The notes: generated by a model from the sequence alone, not told the origin. A stretch of 64,000 nucleotides of DNA from Tenrec ecaudatus (GCF_050624435.1 NC_134542.1:11801497-11865496); one strand, 5' to 3'; shown: positions 11,801-22,330, counted from the stretch's first letter. Program-made: numbers and translations.

Positions 11801-13159
11801 ATGGGTCTGTTGAGATTCTTGGCATCCATCAAGGATAGTCTAGGGAGGGATTGTTTTTCCAAGAATTTGTCCGTGTCTTCCAAATTGTTGAATTAATTGG
11901 AGTACAATCATTCATAGTACTGTGTAATTATCCTTTTGATTTCATTAGGGTCTGTTGTAATGTCCCCTCTTTCATCCCTTATTCTTGATATTGAAATTTG
12001 TTTCCTCCTTTCTTTGTTTAGGTTTTCCAGTGGTCTGTTGATTGTGTTTATCCTTTCGAAGAACCAACTATTAGCAGCATTAATTTTTTCCATAGGTTTC
12101 TTATTTTCCCTTTCCTGAATCTTAGTCCTGCTTTTTATAATTTTGTTTCTTTTGCTTTTAGTAGGATTTTCCTGCTGACTCTGCTTTTGTTGTTGTAAAT
12201 TTTGTACCAGCATATCAATCATGAGTCTCTCTTCCTTTTTCAGGTGTGCATGTAGTGCTATGAAACTTCCTCTGATAACTGCCTTTGCTGTATCCCATTA
12301 GTTTTGGTACGTCGTGTGCTCATTCTCGTTGGTTTCTAGAAATTTCTTAATTTCATCTCTGATATGTTCCTGTACACACTCCTTTTGCAGTAGAGAGTTA
12401 TTCATCCTCCAATTGTTTGCTCTTGTTTTCTTTGTCTTCCTTTTGTTGATTTCCAGCCTTATGGCACAGTGGTCAGAGAGAGAGGTCTGTATGATATAAA
12501 TGTGCTTAAATTTATGTAGATTCATCTTATGCCCCAGCATGTGGTCTATATTAGAATATGTGCCATGTGTGCTTGAGAAGAATGTGAATTGATTTGGTAT
12601 TTGGATGGGAAGCTCTGTAAATATCTATCAGGTCAAATTACGTATTTGTAGTGTTTACATCTCTAGCCTCCTTGTTTAATTTCTTTTCCTGTCATCTATC
12701 TTTCTCAGAGAGCGGTATACTGAAGTCACCCACTATAATTGTTGAGGCTGTGATTTTTTTTTTCATCGTTTGAAGTGTTTTGTTGACATATTCAGCAGCT
12801 CTCTCATTCTGGGAACATATGTTTACAATGCTTAGTGGTTCTTTGTCTACCATTCCCTTGATCATTATATAGTGTCCCTAGTTATCTCTTTTTATGGTTT
12901 GCACTTTGAGGTCAATTTTATCAGAGTTGAGGATTGCAACCCCTGCTTTTTTTGAATTGCTGTATGCCTTGTATGCCTTTCTCTAGCCTTTGAATCTCAG
13001 AATAATTTTGTCTGTACCCTTGAAATGTGTCTCCCATAGCCAGCAGATGGATGGGTTGTGTTTTCTAAGCCAGTCTGCTATTCTCAGCCTTTTAATGCCT
13101 GAGTTCAGTCCATTGATATTCAGGGTTATTATCTCCATCTGCGAACTCTGTGATGCCAT
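8847..13159 (-). pseudogene. L1 ORF2 (endonuclease/reverse transcriptase), disabled
   Basis: Encodes the L1 replication protein: an AP-type endonuclease, then reverse transcriptase, then a C-terminal domain. It would start at an ATG complementary to 13157-13159. Clear blocks are the endonuclease end (GHKMNLHKFKHIYIIQ then SLSDHCAIRLEIN, 12540-12440); the linker before RT (AANSWFFERINTIN near 12080); the RT entrance (NLNRPIALEEI then GFTGEFYQVFKEELTPIL, 11820-11680); and the C-terminus (GTMEYYASL, ending KYNMSPLR, 8990-8850). Without the 525 bp added by the nested retroposon and its duplication, the length is about 3.79 kb, about 1,260 codons, normal for L1. It is broken by many stops and frameshifts and by the insertion at 10556. 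Confidence 0.88.
10556..11064 (+). mobile_element. Retroposon family A inside L1, 5'-inverted
   Basis: A 509-bp insertion in L1 ORF2 flanked by a perfect 16-bp direct repeat ATAAAATCATATCATC (10540-10555 and 11065-11080). The 3' portion (10690-11064) is in sense and ends AATAAAATGTTTAAAAAA. The 5' portion (10556-10689) is the reverse complement of the matching part of the 51948 copy: CTGGATTCCCTGTG here against the complement of CAGAGGGAATCCAG there. The two parts meet at adjacent positions of the parent sequence. This is the signature of twin-primed, L1-type reverse transcription. Confidence 0.88.
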
Positions 13160-13199
13160 CTTATACCTTTTGTGTTGGTTGTTTTCATACTCTCCTTTC

Positions 13200-13868
13200 T
13201 CAGTAGTGCATTGTGCATGTGAGTGTGTGTTTGTGTCTCATTCTTGACTTTTTTCCCATCCTTAAGCCAATGCTCTCATTGGGTCTGTTTTCTCTTTGTT
13301 GCCCTATGGCTGAGGTTGTTCTATGTGGCAGTCTCTTATTTATGCTTGGTGAGTGTTGTTCTTCTGCCCATACTGGGTCAGCAAGGATCTTTTGTAGAGC
13401 TGGGTTTCTTCTAATGTATTTTTTGAGTTTTTACTTGTCTGGGAAGACTCTTACTTCTCCATTTATATTGATCTATAATTTGACTGGGTATTGTATTCTT
13501 GGGTTTGCATTGTTTTCTTTGAATTTTTCGAATATGTTACTCCACTCTCTCTTCTTCATAGTTTCTGCTGATATGTCTGAGCATATTCTTATTTGGAAAC
13601 GGTTATATGTTATTTTTTGTTTTTCCCTAGCTGCTCTCATGATTTTCTCCTTTTCCTCAAAGTTGGATAGTTTAATTGTCATGTGCCTTGGTGACTTCTT
13701 GGGATTCAGTCTTGCTGGTGTTCTTTCAGCCTCCTGAATGGGTGCCTGGTTCATTCATTAAGCTGGGGAAGTTTGCCTCCAAGAATTTTCTCACAATTGC
13801 AGATGACTTCTTTGTTGTGTCTTCCTCTGATAATTCAATTATTCTGATGTTGTTCTTCATAGCATCAG
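13200..13868 (-). pseudogene. L1 ORF1 (RNA-binding protein), N-terminus missing
   Basis: Matches the RNA-recognition and C-terminal domains of L1 ORF1p. Blocks seen are NNIRIIELSEEDTTKKSS near 13850-13795, then REKQKITYNRFQIRICSDISAETMKKREW near 13635-13550 (given as two adjoining blocks, REKQKITYNRFQIRI and CSDISAETMKKREW), then NPRIQYPVKL near 13500. It ends at a TGA complementary to 13200-13202, about 40 bp before the ORF2 start. Only about 222 codons remain against roughly 340 in human ORF1p. The coiled-coil half is absent and 5' UTR sequence follows directly. In-frame stops lie just after PVKL and again near 13437. Confidence 0.82.
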
Positions 13869-14630
13869 GCACAGCTCATCATAGCATCAGACAGCTCAGG
13901 CTAGCTGCACAGGGTGGAGTTCACCTAGCTGGGTGTGGCACAGGCATAAATGCCCTAGGCTATGGGGTATCGTCTGAAGGTCAGTAGTGGAGTGTGGGAG
14001 AATAGGAAAGATACAGAGGAGAAAAAATTTTAAAAGTAAGCCTGCTGAGACTATGCAGGGGGTATAGAGAAGAGAGGGAAACAAAATTAACAATGTAGCT
14101 GGGTCCTGATCCCTGGAGTCCTGATCCCTGCCCGTGGCACTGCAAGGGTTTAGTCCCTGCCCGGAGGTGGTGGCAAGCTGTGATTGTGCTGAGAAAAAAC
14201 CCCAGCACAGTCCACCATGACTGTGGGGGAATATAGAGAAGAAAGGGAAATAAAAATAACAATGTAGCTGAACCCCTCCACTCCCCCATCCCTGCTCATG
14301 GAGCTGCAAGGGTTTAGTTCCTACTCTGAGGAAGGCAGCGGCAAACTGTGGCTGTGTTGAGATTAAGCCTTCTTGTGGGTTCCAAATGGTCCCAGTTCCA
14401 GCAGACACAGTGGCGGGGCTAAAGTCAAGCCCTAGCTGGCCTCCACTGCGGTACACTAAAAGCTCCCAGCCCCTCAAAACCTTGTGGGTCTGTGCCTACT
14501 TATCTTTATGATGCTCCTCCTGCATTCCAACAGTGTTGAATTTCCTTCTAAGCAACTCCCGTGGGTTGAGTTCTGTGGAATCCCTCTGGTATGTGTTACT
14601 CCATCGCCATCTTCCCGGAAGTCCTGGAAG
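13869..14630 (-). promoter_or_regulatory. L1 5' UTR with tandem monomers
   Basis: Two similar blocks are spaced 169 bp apart. Each contains TATAGAGAAG, an A-rich stretch, then AACAATGTAGCTG and a GCTGCAAGGGTTTAGT or CACTGCAAGGGTTTAGT phrase (14063-14155 and 14232-14320). A weaker related stretch starts near 13995. Monomeric 5' UTRs act as internal promoters in several mammalian L1 lineages. That this one did so is inference from position and repetition. Confidence 0.6.
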
Positions 14631-14639
14631 TCCTTTTTC

Positions 14640-16560
14640 ATCTGTCAAGAAATTTGGAAGACGGTTGGCTACCTGGCTAACCAACTGGAAAAAGTCTATA
14701 TTGTGTCCATTACACAATATAGTGATTAAAAAGCTGTGGAAATTATTAAACAATATAATTAATATGTCATGCAAATAAATTATGCTGACCACATTTTTAA
14801 AAAGGCTTCAGCAATGTACCCCAAAGTAACTGCTAACTATTGGAGCAAGATTCAGAAGATGGTGTAGAACTAGGATATCCTTACTCTATCAGATGGATTT
14901 CATAACAGTAGATGATACCAGAAAGACATTTACTTGTGTTTTATTGACTATTCAATAACAATCATAGCAATTATGGATAATATGTTTTGAGGAATGGTGA
15001 GATTTAGTGGATTACTTAATATGGTCCTTCTTTGAGGCACATTCTTGTTTGCCATATTCCATTTTGTGATGTGTTGTATTTTAGTCTCTGTGCTTGTGGT
15101 TATAATTCCATTTTTGAGGTAATTCTCTGTTAGGGGAATAAGGTGGAATGTATCTCAGTCTCACTTTACTGGACGGTGTGATTAAAGTCATAATCCATTG
15201 TTGTTTTTCTGGAAGGACTGCTAGATGGAAGAGAGAAACAATCACACCCCCCATCAAAGCTTCCTTTTTGTGACCTCTGGTTCCTGACAGAGCTTTGATA
15301 GAAGCAAAAAGACCTGCTTTGACTTTCAGATATTTTTAGTTTCTGGCTCTGGCCCTTGCATTTGGCTCATCTCTGCCTGACCTTCAGATTTTGGAGTTAG
15401 CAGCACCCACAACTATGCGAGTGGAGACATTTCCTTAAAGTTTCTTGACTTTCTGTGGGGTGTTCCAGTGAATCACAGAACCCATGGGTGTCAGGGGCAG
15501 GCACACTTAAGGGAGGAGTGGGCGGGAAATGGAGAGGAAGGGAATCTTGAAAGGGTTGGAAATTTGGGACATTTTTAATCTTCAATGCCTCAAGATTACT
15601 ATGGTATTCATTATTCAAAAATAAATTCTTACCACAGATGAGAATTCTAGAATTCGTGTGTGCTCATGGGGAGCTTGTGCATAGACCAAGAAGCAGTCCT
15701 CAGAACAGAGCAAGAGCATACAGTGTGGTTCAAAATCAGAAAGTGGTGCCTTGGGGCTGTATTCATTCAGCGTGTTTGTTCAATCTGTATACTGAGAAAA
15801 TAATCTGGGAAATTGAACTAAATGGAGAAATAATTCACACCATGCAATATGCCTTCAGTCTGGATTATACCCCAACATAAAGAAAACAAAAGTCCCCACT
15901 AGTCAGCATTATGTCAAATAGTGAAAAGATTGATGTTGTCACTGTTTTCATTTTATTTGAATCCATCATCACTCCCCATGAAAGCAGTAGCCAAGAAGTC
16001 AAATGGCATATTGCAAGGCAAACCTGTGACACAAGACCTCTTCCAAGTGTTAAAATACAAAGAAGTCACTTTGAGGATGAAAGTGCATCTGACCCACGTC
16101 ATGGCATTTTTCATTCATCTCCTATGCATGTGAAATCTAGGCAATGAATCACCAAGAACATAGAAAAAAAATCAATGCATTTGAATTAAGGGATTGAGGG
16201 ATTGTCAAAAATATTGGATCTATCACAGACTATCAGAAGAATGAATGAATCTGTCTTGGAAGTAGTAAAACCAGAATGCTTTTTAGAAATGAGGACACAC
16301 TTTGTCTCCTGTGCCTTTGGCCTGTACTCAGGAGGATCCTGTCACTGGAGAAAGACATCATGCTTGATGAAGTAGAGAGTCAGCATAAAAGGGGGAGGAG
16401 CTTCAATGGATGGACTGAAATTTTGACTACAAGAAATGGCTCAAACATAATCAAATTGTGAGGATGGTGCAGGACCAGCCAGTACTTCTTTCTGTTGAAA
16501 GGTTAGCAATGAGTCAGGACCGACTCGACCACACCTAACAATAACAACAACATTAGCTTA
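14640..16560 (+). mobile_element. RTE LINE, plus strand, split by an LTR-like insert
   Basis: The left part (14640-14997) matches RTE reverse-transcriptase coding sequence: GGCTAACCAACTGGAAAAAG, then GTGTTTTATTGACTATTCAA, then AATTATGGATAATATG. The right part (15637-16560) continues it: GGGGAGCTTGTGCATAGACCAAGA, then a frame giving LFNLYTEKIIWEIEL near 15778-15822, then GACATCATGCTTGATGAAGTAGAGAG. It ends with ACCGACTCGACC and an AACAATAACAACAAC tail. The two parts join smoothly once 14998-15636 is removed. Many small deletions and stops. The upstream side abuts the L1. Confidence 0.8.
14998..15636 (+). mobile_element. Candidate solo LTR inside RTE
   Basis: A 639-bp insert that starts TGAGATTTAGTGG and ends TTCTTACCACA (TG to CA). 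AATAAA (15620-15625) lies just before its end, the same arrangement as LTR family T. The flanking pentamers AATGG (14993-14997) and GATGA (15637-15641) match at three of five positions, as expected of an old 5-bp duplication. The RTE reads through if it is removed. I do not know the LTR family. Confidence 0.55.
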
Positions 16561-16703
16561 ATTTGAAGTTTCTCTTAGCATCTAGGAGTGGGATAACAAC
16601 ATGTTCTTTTAGAATTTCATGGGTATAGACATTGTTTTAACCTAATCATGGTTACATTGATGATGCCAGGGTTTTGTTGTCCTTGTATGAGAGATGTTAT
16701 CCT

Positions 16704-16746
<43 letters not shown>

Positions 16747-16989
16747 AAGAAAGGGTAGCTGGGGACATTTGGGACAAAAATTATCCAGGTCTGTCCCAAT
16801 GATCTCATTCCTGTTCTCTCCATCCGTCTGTCTCCAGCTATAGTGGTGAAGAGATCGACATACTCAAGCTGCTTTTGTGGTGTCCATGGCGGGCAAGACA
16901 TTTTCCATAGTCTCATACGTTTAGGTTGAACTTCATCAATCATAGCATCAGCTCCTGCTCTATCTTAGGGAAATAGATAGAATTATGTC
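16561..16989. other. Anonymous DNA with a (TA)n run
   Basis: Contains a (TA)n microsatellite at about 16698-16741. Nothing else is recognised. Confidence 0.5.
16698..16741. repeat. (TA)n microsatellite
   Basis: About 22 uninterrupted TA dinucleotides, preceded by AAAATATA. Such runs are unstable in length. Confidence 0.97.
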
Positions 16990-17275
16990 TTTCTTGGGCA
17001 CTGGGGTTCAGTGGTAGAGTTCTTGATATCTAGGTGGAAGATCTGACTGGGGGCCTGGTCAGTGACCTTCATGCACAGCTACCACCGTTTAGCAGTGGAG
17101 GTTGCTTATTACTATGACATTAAACAGGATTATTTGGAGCTTCAATACTAAGATGGGCTAGGAAGAGTACTGCTGTTATGCTACTGGGAAGTGGTCAATG
17201 AAAGCCCTATTTGATGTTCATGGAGTCAGGAACGGGGGCCGATTTGATGGCAACCACCACCAATGATATCAACAC
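16990..17275 (+). mobile_element. Long-form AfroSINE
   Basis: A sense copy of the longer family. The tRNA-like head TTCAGTGGTAGAGTTCTTGA contains an A-box-like GGTTCAGTGGTAGAG. It is followed by CAGCTACCACCGTTTAGCAG, AAACAGGATTATTTGGAGCTTC and TACTAAGATGGGCTAGGAAG. The head suggests derivation from a different tRNA than the short form. Confidence 0.7.
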
Positions 17276-17954
17276 ACGTATTTACTGAAGTGCTACAGTT
17301 TTAAAGGGATAGGATTCTGCCTTTCCAATGATTTAAATTTGTTAGCATCTTATTTTCAGTTGTTAAGCCTGCCTTTTGCTCTTCTGTGCTGTATTCTGTG
17401 CTATAGGCCATGACTTGGTTCTTCCAACAAGCCGTTCTTCCCTAATACCACATATCTCATCCTAACAGAAACTCCATGGGCTTAGTGGCTGCGTTCTGGA
17501 CCATTTATCCCATGTTAATCATGAAGCACTTTGCTTTTAGAGACAGCCAGACTTTTAACCATGGTTTGTAAGTATCTCATAAAACATATTTTGAGATGTG
17601 TCTTTTTTCTAAGTGTTTTTCACATTATCTCATTTCTCTCGAATATTAACATTAAAAAAAAATCAATGACAGCAACAGTAGACTGCTGGCTTGGAACTTT
17701 TCTTTAAACTTGTATTTTCCCCCAGTTCATTCTTTTTTTGTATTTCTTCATAACCTTCACCCTCCTACCTACCCCCCACCCCCTCCAAAAAAAAAGTTGT
17801 TAGTTTTGTATCTGGCAGATGTGGCATTGTAATCAGGTCATATTTACCTCAATTTTATAAAGTCAATCTCCAAGATAGGGGATCATTATAAAAGAGACCC
17901 CAAATGCTAACTATCTGGGGCTCCACTTTCTAACAACAAAGGTGACCATTAATG
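17276..17954. other. Anonymous intergenic DNA
   Basis: About 680 bp with no repeat or gene I recognise, apart from short A-runs and C-runs near 17650-17800. Confidence 0.45.
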
Positions 17955-18145
17955 ACAAAACTTATTATGTGCCAGGGTCTGAGCTAGGTCTTATGCAGTT
18001 TATGTGGATTATTTAACAAATCTTTCTGCTAAAAATGCATAGCAGACACTATTTCCAATTAGTATTTAACCAATTGGGCAGTTGTGGTTGAAAGAGGTTA
18101 AATAGTGTCACAAGTTTGTTCAGAAACAACAAGAGACTTGCCCAA
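17955..18145 (+). mobile_element. MIR SINE
   Basis: TTATTATGTGCCAGGGTCTGAGCTAGG matches the MIR core phrase in two adjoining pieces (TTATTATGTGCCAGGG and TCTGAGCTAGG). It is followed by an AACCAATTGGGCAGTTG region and GAAAGAGGTTAAATAGTGTCAC, as in the MIR 3' half. This is an ancient mammal-wide SINE, and it is overlapped at its end by an AfroSINE. Confidence 0.7.
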
Positions 18146-18340
18146 TCCCCAAATCATACCCAGTGGAATCTGATTCCTCGTGGCTGTGTCCCACAGGGGA
18201 GAACTGACCCACAAGGTTTTTGAGGCTGTAATCTTTATGGAAGTAGATCACCCCATCTTTCTCCCTAGTGTTGGAACCTCTGATCTTCGGATTAGCAGCT
18301 AAGCAATTAACTACTGCACCACCAGGGTTTCTTGACAAGA
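18146..18340 (-). mobile_element. AfroSINE, antisense
   Basis: The strand shown carries TCTTTATGGAAGTAGATCAC, TCTTTCTCCCTAGTGTTGGAACC and GCACCACCAGGG, the reversed SINE body and head. It is followed within 15 bp by a sense copy, giving an inverted pair. Confidence 0.8.
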
Positions 18341-18354
18341 GCCTTAGATCTGAT

Positions 18355-18560
18355 TAAAGGGACTCAGTGGTCGATGTCTGATAAGGGTTGAACTGCTAAC
18401 CACAGGGCTGGAGGTTCAAAACCACCAGCTGCTCTATGGGAGAAAGCCCATGGAGATCCATGGGAGAAAGCCCATGGAAATTGACAGTCTCAAAAAGCCT
18501 ACGGAGGGTCACTAGGAGTTGGAATGGACTTGACAGCAAGTCCATTTGATTTGCGTTTGT
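18355..18560 (+). mobile_element. AfroSINE with an internal tandem duplication
   Basis: A sense SINE with CTGCTAACCACAGGGCTGGAGGTTC (B-box-like) and ATGGGAGAAAGCCCATGGA. The latter segment occurs twice in tandem (18434-18455 and 18458-18478), a duplication private to this copy. The tail is GAGTTGGAATGGACTTGACAGC. Confidence 0.8.
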
Positions 18561-18564
18561 TGTT

Positions 18565-19265
18565 GTTTGTGGTAGGTGTGCTTGAGTTGATTCTGACTCA
18601 TAGTAACCTATCTACAACAGAATGAAACACTGCCTGGTCCTAAGCTATCCTCCCAATTGTTCGGATGTTTGAGCTCATTCTTGCAGCCATTGAGTCAACC
18701 CATCTTGCCAAGGGTCTTCCTTTTGATGCCCCTCCATTTACCAAGCACGAGGTCCTTTTCTAGGGACTAGTCTCTCTCAAAAACATTTCCAAAGTATGTG
18801 AAGTCAAATCTCACTATCCTCACTTCTAAGGAACATTCTGGCTTTCAGGACAGAATTTTTTGTTCTTTTGACAGTCCATAATACTGTCAATATTCTTTTC
18901 CAGCACCATAATTATAATACATTGATTCTTCTTTGGTCTTCTTCATCCAATTCCCAATTCCCAACTTTCAGGTGTATAGGAGACAATTGAAAATATCTTG
19001 ACTTGGGTCAGGCACACCCTTCGTCTTCAAAGTGACAGCCTCACTCTTGAACACTTTAGGGGGTCTTTTGCAGCAGGCTTACAATGCCATCATGGCTTGA
19101 TTTCTTGACCGCTGCCTCCATGAGCATTGATTGTGAAGCTAAGCAAGACCAAGTCCTAGAACAACTTCAGTCTTTTCTCTGCTTATCTTACGTTGCCTAT
19201 TGGTCCAGTTGTGAGGATTTTAGTTTGCTTTATGTTGAGTTGTAATCAATATTGAAGGTTACACT
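18565..19265 (-). mobile_element. RTE LINE fragment, antisense
   Basis: About 700 bp of antisense RTE coding sequence. Phrases include CAACAGAATGAAACACTGCC, CCATTTACCAAGCACGAGGTCC, CTTCTAAGGAACATTCTGGC, GACTTGGGTCAGGCACACCC and CCTCCATGAGCATTGATTGTG. It begins with TTGTTGTTG, the reversed tail. The frame is broken throughout. Confidence 0.82.
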
Positions 19266-19619
19266 CTGATTAAGAATAAGTTTTCTTTGATCAATCCCAA
19301 GGCACTATTTTTAATCTTTGTCACTAAATGGCCTCTAATTTAGCAACTCAACGTGTACGTGTAGTAGTTCTTGATTTCCGTGAATTAACACGGTGCATCA
19401 GATGCCAAAGAGAGTATGTTCATCTCAAAGGATGCTTTCTCTGTGGTTGTTAAGAACTCTTATAAAAACCTGAAGTATCATCCATATCCTGAGGTTCTAG
19501 GAAGTTGGTTTCCAAATGTAAATAATTTATTAACCAAAAAAAATGGCGTAGAATTAAATGACATCTTCACTCCATGGGAATGCTGTCTGTAATTCCATGT
19601 GACTGGGGATACTTTTGGG
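19266..19619. other. No feature recognised
   Basis: About 350 bp of AT-rich DNA with no repeat or gene I recognise. Confidence 0.45.
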
Positions 19620-19850
19620 AAGAATCCTGGTGGCACAGTGATTAAAATACTTGACTGCTAACTGGAAGAAAGCTCATCAGTTTGAACCCACCAGACGCTG
19701 ATGGAAAAAGATGCTGCAGTTTGCTTCTGGAAAGATCTTTAACTTTGGAAGTTCTATCGGCAGCTCTACTCTGTCCTAGGGTCTCTGCAAATCATCTCAA
19801 TAGTAGTGGGTTTGTTTTTTGGTTTGGAGGACCCCTTTGGGGTTCCCAAG
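19620..19850 (+). mobile_element. AfroSINE
   Basis: A sense SINE: AATCCTGGTGGCACAGTGATTA head, CTGCTAACTGGAAGAAAGC, and a body ending near GCAAATCATCTCAATAGTAGTGGG followed by a T/G-rich tail. Confidence 0.75.
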
Positions 19851-22084
19851 CGATTTCCAGGAGTCCGATCTTTTGTTTTAATTTGGACATTAGCTGCCTG
19901 GTGAAGGAAAAAGAGTGAGTGCTTCCACCTAACTGGTACAGGCTCCAGCACCCCTGCTCCTCTTCCCATCACCTGGCTACTTAGAAAAACAAATGTGTTT
20001 GTGTTTTAGGGGGACATGTCATAAAGCATCACACAGGGAGAAGTCTCTGCGTGTTCCCAGGCAGTCTCCACACCAATATCCAGGGCAGTCCTGCCTTGCC
20101 TAAGAACTGTTTACACCCCAGATGCTGAGACTTCAGACAGGTGACCGCACATTTACCCTCAGGCCTCATTCCTCCGAGTCCTTCCTGATTGCCAACAAAG
20201 CGGGGGCCTGTTTGAGGGAAGGGACAAGCTGATGGGTTTGCCCTGAGCCCCTGTGGGGAGCAGAAACCTTTCCTGCACCCTGTACTTTGACAAACTTCTT
20301 CTTGTTTGGCTGAAGTAGGCAAGGAGGCAATTTCCCCAAATAGCCACGTTCAGGTCGGCGCTCAGTCCACTTACTTCCTAAGGGAAGTTCTAACATGTTG
20401 TGCTGGCAAAGCGAAATAAGGTCAAAACAAACAACCAGCAAAACAGACAGACAGACAAACAGCCAGACTTCCAAACACATGAACACGCATTTCTGTCGGC
20501 GGTTTTCTGGTAAAAACATCTGGATGTGTGCCTCAGAAAAGGGTGCCCTAACTCTGAGGAGACCGCCAAGCCTTCAGTGCGTTGATAGGCCCTCTCCATC
20601 TATTGGGTGAGGATGAAGGACATGTGTTTTCTTTGGAGATGAGAGCCAGCTCCTGGGATAGAGTATTTCCTTGTTAGGAGGCAGTGACCCCCAACTCATC
20701 TGGGGTCACAGCGACAGGAGACTCAAGAGAGCCAGCCTGGCATGTGTCCCCTCTGCAATTTCCCTCCAGCTAGTGAGTCAGAGGCTGACTCAATTGGAAG
20801 AGGGTGGATTTTGCCCGGGGAATGGCTATATCTGTTGCCCGATACTCAGACATGGATGCAATTTTATGGGTTTTTTTCTCAAAGGCCGATGATCCTATTT
20901 AAGGGAGGGGGAGTGGGGGAGGGGGACAAGTGTAAGTTGCCTTTCTGCTTTAATCTTTTAAGTGAATTACCTCAATTTCTCTGGTAGAAGTAATTCCTCA
21001 GCAGCAGTATGCTGTTAGAGCTCCGGACATTTCATGCCTTTAATAAATGCACCAGTGAACAAAAAGAGTCTTCAGGGAATAGTCTTTAAACATGCTAAGT
21101 GGCATCTTTCAGCAATTCAAAGGTCCATGTATTGGGTTTATGAATGTTTGTGGCCCAGGTCCAATATAGGACTGAAGGAAATATAGAGGGTAGATGATGG
21201 TTTATCTCTACGATTGTAACTTGCTAGGCAGATGCGGGCTTTGGCAGTTCCAATAGGGAAGGTTTACCATGTGTCTTTGGAATATTCTTAGGAGTGTTTC
21301 AGTCTCTGTCCTGTCTACTGTTCACTTGTTCTGATTCAGAGTGAGCTGTTTTTTTCTTTAAGTAGATCAAAGAGTTTGTAATTTGGAATGCAGGCTGCAA
21401 GAAATGTAGGTTTAGAATCCCCCTTACGTTTAAAAGGAAAATATAACTATCTTTCCAATAATTATCTTTGTTTGTCACTAGCTGTTGGTTATATGCTTAA
21501 TTGTATTTAATAGCTGTGCTTGCGATTGTCTTATAACAGAATGCAGGCACCAGTAGAGTGTGGGATGTAGTGGCAATGGAAAAGGGAGCCAGGGACAGGA
21601 GTGTGACTGGCTTGGTTTCTCACGGCAGAAACAAAAGCACAGCTTGTCATAGCCAGTTGTCGTAGCCACCTAACATTTGCCACTGGTTCGGAAATATCTT
21701 CTCCTTGCCTCCCTCTGGCTACGTGCAATCGCTTGCTCAGTCTAGATGTGGCACAACCCTCCAGCTTTTCCTCCAGCTCTCCTCTAAGCTCTCCACACTT
21801 CCTGTGCCCCCCATGGCAGCGGATCCACTAAAGAACGATGGACTCTGTTGAGAAGCAGATGTAGCCTTCTTATTTTCTCCAAACACCCTCTCTCACCTTC
21901 GTTTCACATTGCTCTCGTGATTAGTTGCTGTCCAAATGGTTCTGTCTGTTTTGGGGACTTTATACGTAATGGCATGGAATGTCACCTGAACCATCTTCAC
22001 AGCTGTTGGCAGGTTCCAGTCTCTTGCTCCGGTCATACTGTGTATTTTGACTGCATTCCAATCTGGGGGTTCTCTTGCCTGCAG
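19851..22084. other. Anonymous intergenic DNA, 2.2 kb
   Basis: The longest stretch in the left half without a recognised repeat. It is moderately GC-rich at 20000-20900 and holds several short overlapping frames, none with a recognisable domain or splice-site-bounded exon. I see nothing firm. It could hold old unrecognised repeats or conserved non-coding DNA. Confidence 0.4.
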
Positions 22085-22330
22085 TAGAGTGGATGCTATT
22101 CTGTTGTTCTCCATAGGGATTTTATTGGCTAATTTTTAGAAGTGGATAACCAGACCTTTCTTCCTACTCTGTCTTAGCCAGGAAGCTTCGTTGAAACCTG
22201 TCTATCATGAGTGACCTTGCTGGCATTTGAAAAAATACTGGTGACTTAATGTCCAGCATCATAGTCACATGCAAGTCACCAGTGAGGGGTACACTGACAG
22301 GCTGGTGGTGGACCTTTTAACTGAAGACAA
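22085..22330 (-). mobile_element. Long-form AfroSINE, antisense
   Basis: Contains CCATAGGGATTTTATTGGCTAATTTTTAGAAGTGG in pieces (CCATAGGGATTTTATTGGCT, AGAAGTGGATAACCAGACC), then AGCCAGGAAGCTTCGTTG and GTCACATGCAAGTCACCAG, in the same order as the copy at 4655-4970. Confidence 0.72.

Larger units (their letters stand above)
7365..14630 (-). mobile_element. Near-complete L1 LINE, antisense, inactive
   Basis: A single antisense L1 of about 7.3 kb, or about 6.7 kb without the nested retroposon. In element order it has: a 5' end near 14630 (CGCCATCTTCCCGGAAG on the strand shown, the reverse of a typical GGAAGATGGCG start); a 5' UTR with two 169-bp monomers; a shortened ORF1 (13868-13200); a short inter-ORF gap; ORF2 (13159-8847); and a 3' UTR of nearly 1.5 kb to about 7365, purine-rich in the element's sense. 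All parts occur in the canonical order, so this is one insertion. Stops and frameshifts in both ORFs make it inactive. I found no convincing target-site duplication, so the outer edges are approximate. Confidence 0.88.

Noticed and set aside
13213-13737. A 174-codon hydrophobic plus-strand frame resembling a membrane protein
   Set aside because: It is the complement of L1 ORF1; the hydrophobic look comes from reading A-rich coding sequence backwards.
7365-14630. An L1 insertion inside the RTE that follows at 14640
   Set aside because: No RTE sequence is found on the other side at 7365 and no target duplication links the two flanks, so I do not claim it.
18355-18560. Genuine tRNA genes at SINE heads
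   Set aside because: A-box and B-box-like motifs exist, but no cloverleaf with acceptor pairing is evident, and the motifs sit in repeated SINEs.
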